The translations under genes were made by a program, and so were the position numbers. From contig JAAMPI010000218.1 in NCBI GenBank assembly GCA_013054445.1, positions 1 through 50,743 on the forward strand: DNA of 50,743 nt, read 5' to 3'. Positions 1 through 11,542 of this stretch are shown in pieces. Positions within the stretch are counted from its first letter, which is position 1. Each line of letters starts with the position of its first letter. The notes under the pieces were generated by a model that saw only the letters and a list, made by a program, of their open reading frames with translations, had not been told where the DNA came from and did not search any database. This stretch comes from Cudoniella acicularis. Taxonomy: Eukaryota; Ascomycota; Leotiomycetes; Helotiales; Helotiaceae.

Positions 1-1381
1 GGGAACAATTGGATGGATTTACCGATTCATTTACACGCACATTCACAGCAGGGAAAATCGCTGAGCGCGAGTATGAGCCCACCAGGGGGATTTGCAGAGC
101 TTCTTCACTACCATAACCACTCCCATTCACATCAGCATCAGCATCATATTTCTCACCACGGGCAGAAAGGCGAAGAGCGATGTCTAGGGATTGGAACGCT
201 GAGGCATTTCAAAGCATGGAGAGAATGGAAACGTGGATTATGTTTCCTCAATTTTGGAGGACCCGGAGAGGAAGAAATCCGAACAAGCGTTGGCGCCGCG
301 CTCCTTTTGCTCCCCGGTTCTGGCATCGAGGCCACAAAACGCGGAGAAGTAGATCATCTGAATTTGAGTCGTAAGATTCAAGTACATATGCTTCTCGACT
401 CGCTTTCTTCCGATCAGCAGCAGGATTCGAACCCCCCTGGAAACAAAGATGAGGGGCCGATACGGATTCCGGAGCGGTTTGTTACGCTTGCTGAGGCGGG
501 GAAGTGTCTTGAATGCTTGATTGGGAGGTCTCTGGCTTTATTGCGGGAGTCCGCGCATTTCTACTCCTTTTTAATCAACAGCCACAGCAACAACTCTTCT
601 TCTGCAGCTTCTTCTTCTCCAGCTTCACCACACAATCATCAAACTTCGAGTCCGAAAGCGCAGAAATCAGCCACTGAAACGAGAAGGGTTTTCGCAGATC
701 TAGTTCCGGAACAATATAAACGCCAATCCCTACTCGACGAATTCCGGAAATGGGAACGTGGTTTTGCTGTACTAATGAGTAGAGGCGGAAGGAGAGAGGG
801 CGAATTGAGATTATGTTGGCTAGCTGCCTACCTTGTTGTTCTTGGTGGTGTTGGTGCAGCGGTGGGGGCAGGGGGCGTGGCTTATAGGAGAGAGAAGAGT
901 TTTGCGGGGTTGGTTGGGGAGATGGTTGGGATTTCAAGGGGATTGGGGGGAACTTGCTGTTGTTGAAGATACTATGTCTGGGAGTGGTGGTGCTGGGGGG
1001 ACAGGTATTAGTGGGAAGGCTCTAATGCCGCTTTTGATTGTGGCGTGGAATTCGAGGCAGAGGGGGTTGAGGAGGGAGGCGTTGAGGATGGTTAGTGCGT
1101 GTGTGGAGGGGAGGGGACTCGTTGGCGGAATTGTGGGGTGGTTGGTTGGGTTGGAGGAGGAGGTTTTGAGAGGGGTTGCTGGTACAGCTGATGGGTTTGG
1201 GGAGGCTGGGGAGGGTGTTCCCGAGTGGGCTTGTGTTAGGGGGGTGAGGTTTAGGGTTGATGCGGGGGTGGGCGAGGGGAGCGGGAATTCTTCTTTTGGA
1301 GGAGGGGCAGGTGGGAGTGGGAGTACGGGTGTGAGGGTTAGTTGTTTACAGGGTTTTGGGAGTGTGGGGGGGGTTGGTTAG
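1..1381 (+). CDS. Zn(II)2Cys6-type fungal transcription factor, C-terminal part (5' end outside window, frame change inside)
   Basis: The reading frame is open from the left edge, with a first ATG at 13, so the gene probably starts before the window and any DNA-binding cluster is not visible. The early part is His/Ser-rich (HSHSHQHQHH near residue 40). A segment beginning ERFVTLAEAGKCLECL, then a lone conserved-looking W (RKWERGFAVL), then LLIVAWNSRQRGLRREAL and VPEWACVRGVRF, follows the order seen in the C-terminal regulatory region of many fungal zinc-cluster proteins. The frame moves from frame 1 (stop at 964-966) to frame 2 (stop at 1379-1381) around a G6 run at 945-950. One extra G, a sequencing error, or an unrecognised short intron could explain it. 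The coding strand becomes very G-rich after 830. The family call is inference from the C-terminal pattern. Confidence 0.5.
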
Positions 1382-1916
1382 GGAGGTTAGGAGGGAGGGG
1401 AGGTTTTGAATCTTTTGATACAGATCTTGATTTATGTGTATGGATTTATTGTGTTTATTTATATTATGATGTCTTGGGTACCTTTGCTGCTGTCGAATCT
1501 TGAGATAGAAATTTTTCGTCGGTGTTTTGATCTGGAAAAAGTGGCTTAGTATCTTTTCAACCTGACACGTGACTTCCCTTCGGAAGTACCCCTGAATGGT
1601 TATCACTTCGCAAACTTGGCCCTCTAAGCCTCTGTTTGTTAGCAGGCTCTTGATTATTAACGTTCTATCATTTAAAAATTTAGAATTGTTAAGGGCAGCA
1701 AAAGGAAAACGCATATAATTTAATATCTTGGGTCCTTGCTGCCTAGTGGTCTATATCATTTCTTGCCTATGATTGGTTGAAAAGGTCCATAGCCTCGAAT
1801 CATGTCAGGCTCTCAGCTGGGCATTTTTTGGATTATTTTCTCTTTTGAATTGTTCTTTTCTTTTTTTTACGGAGGGAGCAATTAAGCTAGCGCACGTGTG
1901 TTTTGTCAGACCGTTG
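1382..1916. other. Intergenic, no gene recognised
   Basis: Downstream of the transcription factor. Minus-strand open frames here are short and low in recognisable content. The stretch ends at the target-site copy of the solo LTR. Confidence 0.5.
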
Positions 1917-2171
1917 TGTAATGTTATATGGTCACGTGGTATGCGATATCACGTGAGGCCTTGGGTTAGTTGTACAATGAAGTGTCAAGAAGATCTGGGT
2001 AGAATGTTATCTTGCTAAGATATATGAAGTTGAGCACACAGCTCTATCAAGGAAAATTATATAGCTATATAGGCGGTAGATCTGATGGATCACGGGATCC
2101 CTTGGATTCCTTGGATCCCCGAAGGATCCTCAGGATCCGTTTTCAGGTGATGTATCACGTGGGTCGTGACA
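1917..2171. repeat. Solo LTR, family 1, copy 1 (255 bp, 5-bp target duplication CGTTG)
   Basis: The element starts TGTAATGTTA and ends GGTCGTGACA, the TG..CA ends of an LTR. It is flanked by a perfect 5-bp duplication, CGTTG at 1912-1916 and 2172-2176. A second copy of nearly the same length lies at 24161-24416 with its own duplication. A TATA-like ctatatagg is at 2074-2082. Two CACGTG palindromes sit at 1933-1938 and 1950-1955. No internal retrotransposon sequence is next to it, so it is a solo LTR left by recombination between two LTRs. GGATCC-like repeats (2091-2140) mark its 3' half. Confidence 0.85.
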
Positions 2172-2383
2172 CGTTGGTTGAACTTCACCTCGATCCTTAG
2201 CCCTCTTGTCTTCTCTTCTCCTTGGATGTACGCCTCGAAACCGAAACCATTTACACCCTGCCTCTTGCTTGGGTCTTGAGCGGCGACCCCCGGTCCCCGA
2301 CTGTCAGCATCAGGAATCCGACATTCATCATGGATAGACTGCGTGATGGGTACCCGTACACGGACCAGTTGGTCCGTGCCTAG

Positions 2384-2510
2384 CCGTGCGTCGGGTAAAG
2401 CCCTAAGGTTTTTTTTAATAAATATCGTATTTTCGTAATAGGCTCGAAATTTCTAGTTCTGTCAAAAAATCCGTATTAAATTTAGCCCAGAAACAAAAGA
2501 GACGCACGGC
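2384..2510. repeat. Short inverted-repeat (MITE-like) segment
   Basis: GCCGTGCGTC at 2384-2393 is the exact reverse complement of GACGCACGGC at 2501-2510, enclosing an AT-rich interior. Just outside, a GGGTACCCGT string occurs on both sides (about 2348 and 2517). A small perfect hairpin, ACGGACCA / TGGTCCGT, lies at about 2365-2382. No clear target duplication is visible, so the mobile-element reading is tentative. Confidence 0.35.
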
Positions 2511-2616
2511 CGAATGGGTACCCGTGGGTTACCCATTACGCAGTCTAATCATGGAACACAGTCAAAGCCTAACGCCAGCTCCCTTCGAGCAATCTTCGAG
2601 CTCAACCGGTTTATCA

Positions 2617-4442
2617 ATGTTATGTGCTCTCTGCGAACGCCTACTACAGGATCTAAGTACTGGCGATGTGGAAACGCGGAAACCAGAAGGCTAGGAGTTT
2701 GGGGGATATCAACGTGAACTTTCCTCTTTCTTATCGGGGAGCACTGGGGGGCACGGCCTTTGGAGCTAGAGGCCTACAATCCCGTTCCGTATTCAACCTG
2801 CACTTTGCAATACGACAAAGACCCGAACGGGGTCGCACGGGCTCAAGGATCTACGACTGGTCTCTCTTTAGCAAGACCTATTGCTAGCTTGGACGTTGAA
2901 GAGGACATCGACAACATTATCGCACTCGCTCGAGCTTGGATGGATGATTGCAATGCGAATCACCCCAGGTGTCGAGAAGTTTCGGATTTTATACCCACCA
3001 AAGTCATTGACGTGGGACCCCCAGATGGCGCAAATGACCCTTGCCTTTACATCACCTCAGATAAAAATAGGTCAGAACCGTACCTGGCGTTGAGCTATTC
3101 CTGGGGCGTGCAATCGAACGAAAACATGAACTTGAAAACCACAGAGGAAACATTCCTATCTAGACTTCAAGGGATTATAATGAAAGCTCTTCCACCATGC
3201 TGCCAAGATGCAGTTATGATCACTCGGAAGTTTGGCTATCGGTTTTTCTGGATCGACGCGTTATGTATCATCCAGGACCAGGAGTCGAAAGCCGATTGGA
3301 CCACGGAGGCCTCAAAAATGGCACGCATATATGGATAATCTGTACTCACGATATCAGCTGGATCATGCAATCGTTGCTCTTCTCGTATCCTTCAAGCGAG
3401 AAACCGGTTGGATGTTGAACTCCAGCTGAGCATTGAAACCAACTGCCAGATAGAGGCCATTGGTATTCGGCAATTTCTAAAAGACCTCCAGATGGCGTAG
3501 TCCTTGAGTGAAATCGCTACAAGAGGATGGTCAATGCAGGAAAGAATGCTTTCAAATCGAATCCTGCATTTTACAGAAAGCCAGATGTACTGGCAATGTA
3601 GCACAGACGAACATAGCGAAGACGGGAGAAATAAAGCAGAGGCGGTATACGAAACCAAAGACGATCGTCTATATCTACGCAAAGATGTTCATCCTAAAAG
3701 GGCGCAGGAGGAGTGGTTCGAAATTGTGGACACGCATAAAAAATCTGGTTTATCTAATCCTGAAGATCGACTGCCGTCGCTGGCAGGAATTGCGAGAGCT
3801 TACCATCGTCTGTTCAAATCCAAATATTTAGCTAGTCTCTGAGAGTGTCACTTGCCGGAAAATTTGCTTTGGGTTACCTATGGCGAGAACGGGGAACCTC
3901 CAAGTGACTATGGGATTAAGCAAACGCCCTCATAGTCTTGGACTCATGCGCCGGGGTGCGTCATGCATATCCCTGCGATAAGGGATTTTAACCACTCAAA
4001 AATGCTTGTAAAATTCGAGTATACGATTGTCGATGCAGATGAGGAAGATAGTATGTTTCTAGGTCAGTGCAAAAATGCCAGGATTAGACTCCGCGGCAAG
4101 CTGAAGAAGCTCAGATACGAAGCGGATCCGTATTCCTCTAAGCCCTGGCTAACGGACCTATACCAAGTGCCTTACGATGCGGCAAGGCTTTCGTTTCACT
4201 GGCAGGATACAGTGGATGTTGACCGTGAAAGGCAGAAGTCGAGGCTTTGCTGGAGTTTGGCGATATCTCAATGTTACTTTGGTTTATCTAAATCCGCTCT
4301 TTCCTGGATAAATATCCTCCTCCTTGAGGAAGTGGACGAAAGGAAGGGTATTTTCAAGCGATGTGATGCAGGCACTTTATTCTTTGAGCGGTATTCGAGA
4401 TTCTTTGAGGGAGTAAGTGAGAGAAGCATCGAGATCATATGA
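2617..4442 (+). pseudogene. HET-domain protein, degenerate copy
   Basis: HET proteins act in fungal vegetative incompatibility and related self/non-self cell-death responses. The N-terminal part reads LCALCERLLQDL (from 2617, frame 1). The HET hallmarks follow in frame 3: YLALSYSWG, FFWIDALCIIQD, SKMARIYG, then RGWSMQERMLSNRILHF and, near the end, a KGIFKRCDAGTLFF segment. The gene is broken by TAG at 2692-2694, a frame change before 2760, then TAA 3336-3338, TAG 3498-3500, TGA 3840-3842 and TAG 3933-3935. After the first frame change nearly all homologous pieces stay in one frame, so nonsense changes dominate. TAA at 3336 sits where a glutamine codon would fit, a C-to-T change. A few short introns could hide some stops, but not the one inside the conserved HET core. 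Confidence 0.8.
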
Positions 4443-5219
4443 ATACAGACTTTCCAAGCTCGAATAGTCAAGGGTCAAAATATTGATTTACACTATACAA
4501 TATTCAGTAACATAAAATTAAGGAAGATCGCTACTAGTATAGGCTGGAAGCAAGGCGGAACGATTTCTACATTTTTTTTCGTGGCAAAAAACAGCTTAGA
4601 AAAACCACCACGTCAACACTGATAATCGTGTATATATTCTTCCGACGGTTTGATACTATGCTATCCTTTTGCTTAACTTCGAATAAGACCTTTCCAAACT
4701 AGATAAATAATAAGCTAATTTAATAGAACACTTCAAATATATATGTATGCCTAACTTAGAAATGCAACAACAGTTGTTGCTTCTACTTTTACAGAAGGAC
4801 AAAGGGGAGGCAGAGAGAACTTCAGGCTATAGTAAAAAAAACCTAGAATAATAAGGAGTGTAGAGAAAGCACCCCCTGATAGTCATAACGACTTTTCAGT
4901 TCTACTGGAATAGCAAGCGAAAGTAGTGGCCTTTCAAGATCTCTCCGTCCTGTGCATGGTACTTATCAATCACCCTTATAGTATCGCTGTCTAGGCGGGA
5001 TTCAGTTGGATGGCCGAGTTAGGAAAGCAACAATGTTGGGCCGGCACTTCCAAGCTGCCATTCGAGCCTGGCTTCAAACATCGAGAGTACAGAGCTGTAT
5101 GTATACTAACAGGCACGAATCATTAGCGAGGAACTTGCAAACAGCAGCCCCACCTCTTATTAAGTGGCCAAAATATCTCGATCAGACACAGTGTTTTATT
5201 GCAAAATTAATTTTTCTCT
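4443..5219. other. AT-rich intergenic, no gene recognised
   Basis: Spacer between two oppositely oriented HET loci whose 3' ends face each other. An open frame at 5006-5266 (+) has no recognisable content and overlaps the end of the minus-strand HET gene. Confidence 0.5.
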
Positions 5220-7500
5220 TTAGGCTAGCCGTATCTCTCTCCGTACGAGTCCTAGATGTTCGTTGAACTTCTCGATTTCGCTACTCTCCCCGTACAACCT
5301 CTCCCAGAACCAAAAATGACCGATGCGCTCCCAGACCTTTCCTACTTGACGACATACCAAAACCCAGGGCGAGTGCCTCATTCGGGTGTCTTGCTTTGGT
5401 AGTTGGCCTCGCAAACGCCCAATAAATATCCCGGTTACAAGACAGTTGTGTAGCGTTCGAAACCAGTCGGGATCGTTTTTAGTTGTTTTTAGCATGCAAA
5501 AAATTTCGTATCCTATAGACTTGCCCTCTCCGTACTTGATGTAGAATCCATTGTCTGGGTAGGGTTGAATGCAGTTCTTTGGTACCTGCTCTTTGCGCAG
5601 GATCTCCGCTTTAATCGCTCAGTACTCGATTACAATTGTCCCTGAAAGGTTTTTCATTAGGCCCTTGGATCCAAGACTCGCCTCAAACTTGTCCCAACCA
5701 ATCTGCCCTCCATTGAGAGCTTCGAAAGATACAGTAATATCAAATTCTGACCCAATATCAAGATGTGTACAGATGTGCAAGTTAGAAAAATGGCCTTTCC
5801 ACCCAGTCCACGGCCACGAAGGAAATCCACACCGGCGCGTCCCCGGCTCCACAAGATCCCAGTAGAGATGCGTTAAAAAGCTGGACAAGTGTGTCCTTGA
5901 AGGCGAGAGGTTGTGTTGCGATGCCAACTCTGAGACTGCACGAAGCATTGGCACTCCCCAAATGTTGTAAACTGGCGGATCTAGCTCCTCATAAACCTGC
6001 AATATCCCCTGAAATCCGTTGAGATTATCAGATTGTTTACCGATGCTCCGTTCAGTGTACTGTCGAATTATGTAAACAATTTCCCAAGGCAAGCCCGTCC
6101 GCAGTTTGGGAAATGAGTAGCACACTGATCGAGCTAGCGAATGAGATTTTTCCCATTCCTTAAGAGATGGACCCCATCGATATGGCTCGTTCTTGGCTTC
6201 GCAACAACTCATAACGCTGCATTCAAAATAGACCTGTCTGTCTGTGAATATCAATCGACGCCGAGAGAAGTGCCTCTTGAAAAGTCCAAGCATGAGTAAT
6301 CCAAACAGAATTTTGGAGCAGACTCTTCGAGGTTTCCATGGTCCAGCAAAGAGCACGAGGGCCTATTTTTACTTTAGGTTGGGGAATCCGAGATCTCTTC
6401 CCGACACCCGGAAGCCCGTATTTTGGGTCCGATCCCGCAGCTGCAATGATTGTAGCTTGAGCAGAGCCGTAGATTTGTGACATGAGCCGTATTTGGGCAT
6501 GCTTATCTTCGTCGTCGTCCTGCCAAATGCAGTATCTATCGATCCAGAGGTAATCGAACCCTAGCTCCAGCGTAACGGTTATGCTATCTTCTATTGTCGG
6601 AGGGCGTCCTTTCGGGAGATAATCCCTTGGTGCTTTGTCTTGCTCTTGGTCTACTTTGTCACCCCAAACGTAGCTTAAGGCTAAAAAGTGTGGGACCGGA
6701 GATGTAGACATGGTAATAGGAACGATACGACGTGTTTCACAGTGTATGAGGCGAAAGTAGTTACCGAGGCCTGAGTTGATTGGCATACAGAATTCCTGGT
6801 GGTAAGAGTGACAGAATCTCAGCCATTTTTTGATAATTGAGTAATCGATGCTTGTCGGCTTAACAGATCGCACGTGGAATTTAGAGGACATTGAGTTGCC
6901 TTCCAGAGGTTGTCCTATGTATCCAGTAGAAAGAACATGATGCCGGTGATTGTAGCCCAGTTTCCAAGACTCGGATTCCCAAGTTGGTTTCGACGGGAGG
7001 ACAGCCAGAGCAAAGCCATCAATCCTAGGCCCCGCTCCATTCTGTTCGACTTTGGCCCAAGAAACATAGGTGAGCCAACGATCGGGCTGACCTCTATCCT
7101 TGTCTATAGATCTTTCAAGATCTGAATCTCCTGGTCGTAAATTCCAGAGAAGCCTACACAACCGGCAAGAAGAATCCCTTTCTTCGTCTGTAATTCTCCC
7201 CAGATTTTGAATGGGTATACACTCGGAGTCACCGAGCGACAACGAATATATCTTGCTCAAATCAATAGCTCTATACCGTTGACAGAGATCGATGCTGCTT
7301 GGTAAGTCTCCCGATCGATGAATGTCATCCTGGAAGATAGTGCTATGCTGTGTCTGGTGACAGTTCCAAGGACTCCTCGGAGAACGGTCCTTTTCACCAC
7401 TTCCTTGAATGAAATCGTCAGAATCGCTGGGCCGGGATTTCCTTTTACGGGATTCCTGGCTCTGAGGCTCGGCCTGCTTTGGTGCTTTATTTCCGCTCAT
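5220..7500 (-). pseudogene. HET-domain protein, disrupted by one frameshift and one stop
   Basis: The start is ATG at 7500 (an upstream TTG is in frame). The N-terminal ~270 residues include a CRLCRLLW motif. HET core motifs are PHFLALSYVWGD (~residue 271), FDYLWIDRYCIWQDD (~316) and IRLMSQIYGSAQATIIAAAG. The expected third block begins SVWITHAWTFQEAL but the frame is lost there: at about 6262-6270 it must shift to continue into SRRRLIFTDRQVYFECSV. In that second frame the only stop is TGA at 5619-5621, and beyond it sequence coherent with a HET C-terminus runs to 5220 (for example RQVGKVWERIGHFWF). Just two lesions make this a recent loss, or partly an assembly artefact. Read-through or re-initiation cannot be excluded from sequence. 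Confidence 0.8.
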
Positions 7501-8048
7501 CAAATTCAGAAACTAGGCTTGAAAGTCCCTAAGTCTAAGAAATCACGGGGGAGAAACTCCCGTTGAAGTACGTCAAATTTCTCGTAGAAGATATTTGAAG
7601 GCGAGCGCTAATTACATGGCGAATGTGGCCAAAGGAAAGATTATATTCTTCAATTCGCATGGCTGAGCCATAGTCTACGAGCTGAAGGGGTGGTGGCTGC
7701 GCAAAGGCAATGAGTTATGCTTATTGGTTTACCTTGTTAGCACGGTAGGTAATCTGAAACTTTAGGGAGTGTTTCAAGACGCAAGTCACCTTCTCACACC
7801 GCTTATCTGGAAGGATATATCCTAGTTTCCATTCCCGCTCCCGAACCTGAAAAATGGTAGCGTGTGCCCCCTTTGCGACCTATGGTAGTACACTCATGCC
7901 TGCGCAAGGCTCGTTTTATCTCGGCGAGTTTACCGAATCCCGATTAACCGGGCGAACAACGAGGCAGCTAGAACGCCACCTCTGGGCTTTCACTTTTAAC
8001 GAGCTGGGAGGCATGGGTCTGTGCTCTATAGGGCATTGAATCGCACGC
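7501..8048. other. Intergenic between divergent HET loci
   Basis: Holds the presumed promoter of the minus-strand HET gene. The open frame at 7854-8039 (+) may contain decayed upstream parts of the next HET relic, but I could not match it to HET motifs. Confidence 0.4.
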
Positions 8049-8473
8049 CAACATCGTCGATGTACATGTGACTCTAGATGGCGCCGATGGCTTCGGAGGT
8101 GTGAGTGGAGGAGTGTTAGCCCTTAACCCAAAATGGATTTTCCCCAGTAAGATTCGTCGATCAAATAATGTCTGGCACCTCTTGATATTTTCAACAATAA
8201 ACGGCAGGTGGGTTCATGGGGAGCCGCATTGGGACCATTACGAGGGCCCCCGGAGATGAAATTACCCTTGTGCCAATTTGGAGTTTCACTTGCGCACCTA
8301 ATATGCCCTGTCTGCTTCTTCGAAGGAAACTGGAGACGAGTGGCCAATATAAACGCATAGGGCTATTGGGGGTCGACCTGTATGATATTTTAGAGGTGTC
8401 CAAAAACCAAACTCAAATGCTCATCGAACAGGATTACATTTCAGCTTATGTCGATGATGAAGGAACAAATTGA
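8049..8473 (+). pseudogene. HET protein C-terminal relic
   Basis: Two plus-strand frames carry pieces typical of the region after the HET domain. ANIVDVHVTLDGADGFGGVS lies from about 8049. PCLLLRRKLETSGQYKRIGL followed by DLYDILEVSKN lies at about 8305-8400 in another frame, ending at 8473. A frame change lies between 8150 and 8260. No HET core (SYxWG, WIDALCI) is visible upstream, so only the 3' end of a copy remains. It converges on the intact HET gene with about 120 bp between their ends. Confidence 0.6.
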
Positions 8474-8592
8474 TACAGAATCACCGTTGTATAAACACAA
8501 CTACGGGTATAGGACAATAGTCTCTATTTCAATAATTTCTCTTTCCCTCACTCAAAATATTCTAAATTCCATTTCAAGACTGGAAACGTCGG

Positions 8593-10461
8593 TCAGGCTA
8601 GAATAAATCTCCCCATGCATGATGCCGTGAACTGGCACTTCTCATTAGTATATAACCGAGAAGCGAGATACTCTGAGGAAACAGAAATCTTACCGTAAGT
8701 TTCACCAACCATCAAATAATGATCGTCCTCTTTCCTCAAGACAATTGGCATCCTCGAACCCTCAATAACACATATAACATCACCCTCTTCCGCCTCTATA
8801 ACCGCCAATCCCATCAATCCATTTTTCGTAAGCATAAACTTTCGACCACTAGTGACTGTTGCTTGACAGGTACTATAATCGTCCAAATCTCCAAGCAAAA
8901 GTCCTTCAAAAAACTCAAATTGGTTCGCACAAAGCGTTCTTGCAAATGCCTCTGGAACATGCTCACCAGTCGGGTAATGACTCAACTTATCTCCCAACTT
9001 TCCCCAGTCCTCAAAAGCGCTATATCTCATAAACCTACAACTGCGAACTTCACTCAGTTCTTTGATAGTATCCACACAAACTCCTTTCAAGTACATCTCC
9101 CGAGAGTCTTCGCTAAAACGAACTGAATCAACGGATTCGGTACGTGAAGCACACAACTTGCGTGGTGAGCCTCCTGATGAGCCCCAAATACTTGATTGCT
9201 TCGAGTACATTGTGAAGAAAGGGAATGTATGGTATCCCTTTTCGAGTTTTACTTTTTTGCCTTGAACAGTCCAGTCTGGAGCCCATGTCGGAAGACCTTC
9301 GACTCGTCGGACGCCGGGGCCGGAACATAATGCTAGAATGTCTAAATTATTGGCTCTTTTAATCAAATCCTTAACTATCATTCCATATACTTGTCCTTGT
9401 AGAAGCGAATAATCCGGAATAAGAGAATCTGGTCCAGTATCAGAAGCAATTCCCAAAAGGGCAAAGACTTTATCTCGTGAATCTGTAGCTTCACTGAACC
9501 AGAACCGCTGCAGGATGTCCATGAGGGGTGATTTGAGGTTCCGGCGATAGGCTTCAGAAGTCTGGATCACGGCCATGGTCCAGAACATGTAGTCGTCTAT
9601 TTTCAACCAAGCTTCGGACTGCTCGAACTCAGGTGTTTCTCGTAGGTGGCCGATGTAGTTGTGAAGAATGTGTATAGTGCGTGCGCAGGCTTCCCAGATT
9701 AGTGTTTGCTTTCCCCAGAGTAAGGTGGCTTTTTTAGCAACGGTGATTTCCTGTGCGATCCAGACTCGTGACCACCACTAACAAGATTCAGTTTGTAAAA
9801 GATTTATAGTTTTGGAGGGGACTTTGCTTACCGGGCGGCTCAGAAATGCAACCGCAACTTCAAGAGCCTTCGGCTCTTTCAAAACTTCTCGCATAGGATG
9901 CTCCTCAATATTCTTTGACGCCTGCCACACCCCCGCTTCAGGTAACTGATCCGGAGCTATCGTCGTCGCCACTCTTGTCAAAAAATCGATCCCGGGCTTG
10001 CTAAACTCGTCCTCGGGGCCAAAATACACAACCGCGTGGAAAGCGTTGGAATAAATAGATCGCATGAGAGCAACTTGTGATGAACGCTCTGCGTCATCTG
10101 ACTGATTGATGCAAATTGCATCGATCCATAATACTCTGCAGGATTCTGGCCGGCGGAGAAGACATAAGGCCTCGTGGAGGTTTTTCGTCACGGGGAAATT
10201 GTGTTTTGTAACGCTCTCAGGTTCCTCGACGCTTCCCATGAGCTGGATTGAATGAATGTCTTCTGAGGAACCCCAGACGTAGGAGAGAGCCTCGTATGTT
10301 ACGTCATCGTCGGTCATGTGCTTGTGGATGATTCTGCAGACGATCTCTTCCGAGTCGTTGGGTGGCAAGAGGACCACGAGACGAATTTCATTTTCATCGG
10401 TTTTTAAGGGCGTATATTTAAATGAGGTTATATTTTGAGCCATTTCCTGGAACGAAGACAT
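8593..10461 (-). CDS. HET-domain protein, intact, two exons
   Basis: A putative vegetative-incompatibility protein and the only HET gene here with an open reading frame. Exon 1 is 10461-9832 and exon 2 is 9777-8593, giving 604 residues. The 54-bp intron (9831-9778, GTAAGC...TTAG) falls in phase 0 exactly inside the third HET block, joining SRP to WWSRVWIAQE. Without splicing the frame would end in the intron. HET motifs are YEALSYVWG (56-64), LWIDAICINQ (111-120), a SSQVALMRSIYSNA segment (~127-140) and SRPWWSRVWIAQE (208-220). The remaining C-terminal ~380 residues contain FWFSEATDSRDKVFALLGIA, the usual segment following the domain, and LPTWAPDWTV. The partner specificity is unknown. It lies tail-to-tail with the 8.0-8.5 kb relic. 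Confidence 0.88.
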
Positions 10462-11542
10462 GGTTGCAAGGTTGAGAGAAAGATGTAGCTTTCAAGGTTG
10501 TTTTATGTTGTTGAGGCCAAGACTCAGCCGCAGTGGGTTGGTACTTGGCAGCTTCCCGGGTATTCTCGGCGGAAAATTAACTCCGAGCTGAATGTGTAAA
10601 AACTCCACTTGCTATATATCTCAGAAATCAGTGTTTTTGACAGAAACTAAATTCTTTCGAAGATATTATTCGATGATCGTAAACAATCCCCTGAGAAGGA
10701 CTGGTAACTTTTCCCTACGGCTTTCAGGTAACGTTGTCATGACTTAACATGGACAGTAATTAAGCTCATGATTTAAGAGTATCCGTTGGAAAAAGATAAG
10801 ATAATTTGAAAAATTAGCTTATCGCATTCTGATCGAGTGTTTCTCCGTGCTGGGTAGTCTGGCGTAGACGGACACGAATTCGAAGTGAGTCCCTTTGCTG
10901 CCGAATTGCGAAGACTGAGAAATAGGAAGAGGTCAAAAAAGACCTTGGTTGCACATAAACAAAATCTTCTCATAAATTAGCTGTTGACAGTGCATCATTT
11001 TCATCATATTCCGTTGCTTTCCGAGCCATTTCTGGAGGTCACAAGATCAGATTGTCCCCCTTGCCGCCCCTGACGATTAAGCGAGATACCAAAAAGTAAC
11101 GACGCAAGCGCAACTACGGTACCTGCATTATTTCGTAAAAGATATCATGAACTCGTGCGAACTAATCAATAGTCAGGTCGCTTCAGCCTTACAGATACTC
11201 AACTCTAAGTTCATCGCGAAGTTTCCGGATCTCCTAAAACAGGTATCCCGATCGACTGAGCCGATGCTTACTTTCCCGTCGTCCCGGCCCAGAAAATACA
11301 CCATTGTCTGGCGGTACTTTATAGTGCAAAGAAAGAGAGAAAGTCAACGATTTTCGAACTCCGTTATACGATACTTCATGAGTCAGATGACTCAACTCAA
11401 TGGAGTTATTATGTCAAGTCCTTCACCATCACGGAAATTTTCTAGACCCATAAACACAATATATAAAGTGAAACTCTTTAACTCTCATTCGCTTGATTTT
11501 TCTTTTTATTCCCAGACCAATATTTTATTCATCTTATTCACA
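10462..11542. other. Intergenic, no gene recognised
   Basis: Upstream of both the HET gene and the protease relic. Open frames at 10773-10973 (-) and 11147 onward (+) show no recognisable domain. A TATA-like atatataaag lies near 11460, about 80 bp before the protease start codon. Confidence 0.45.

Noticed and set aside
1346..1714. 122-codon minus-strand frame
   Set aside because: It overlaps the 3' end of the transcription factor and has no domain or sensible composition.
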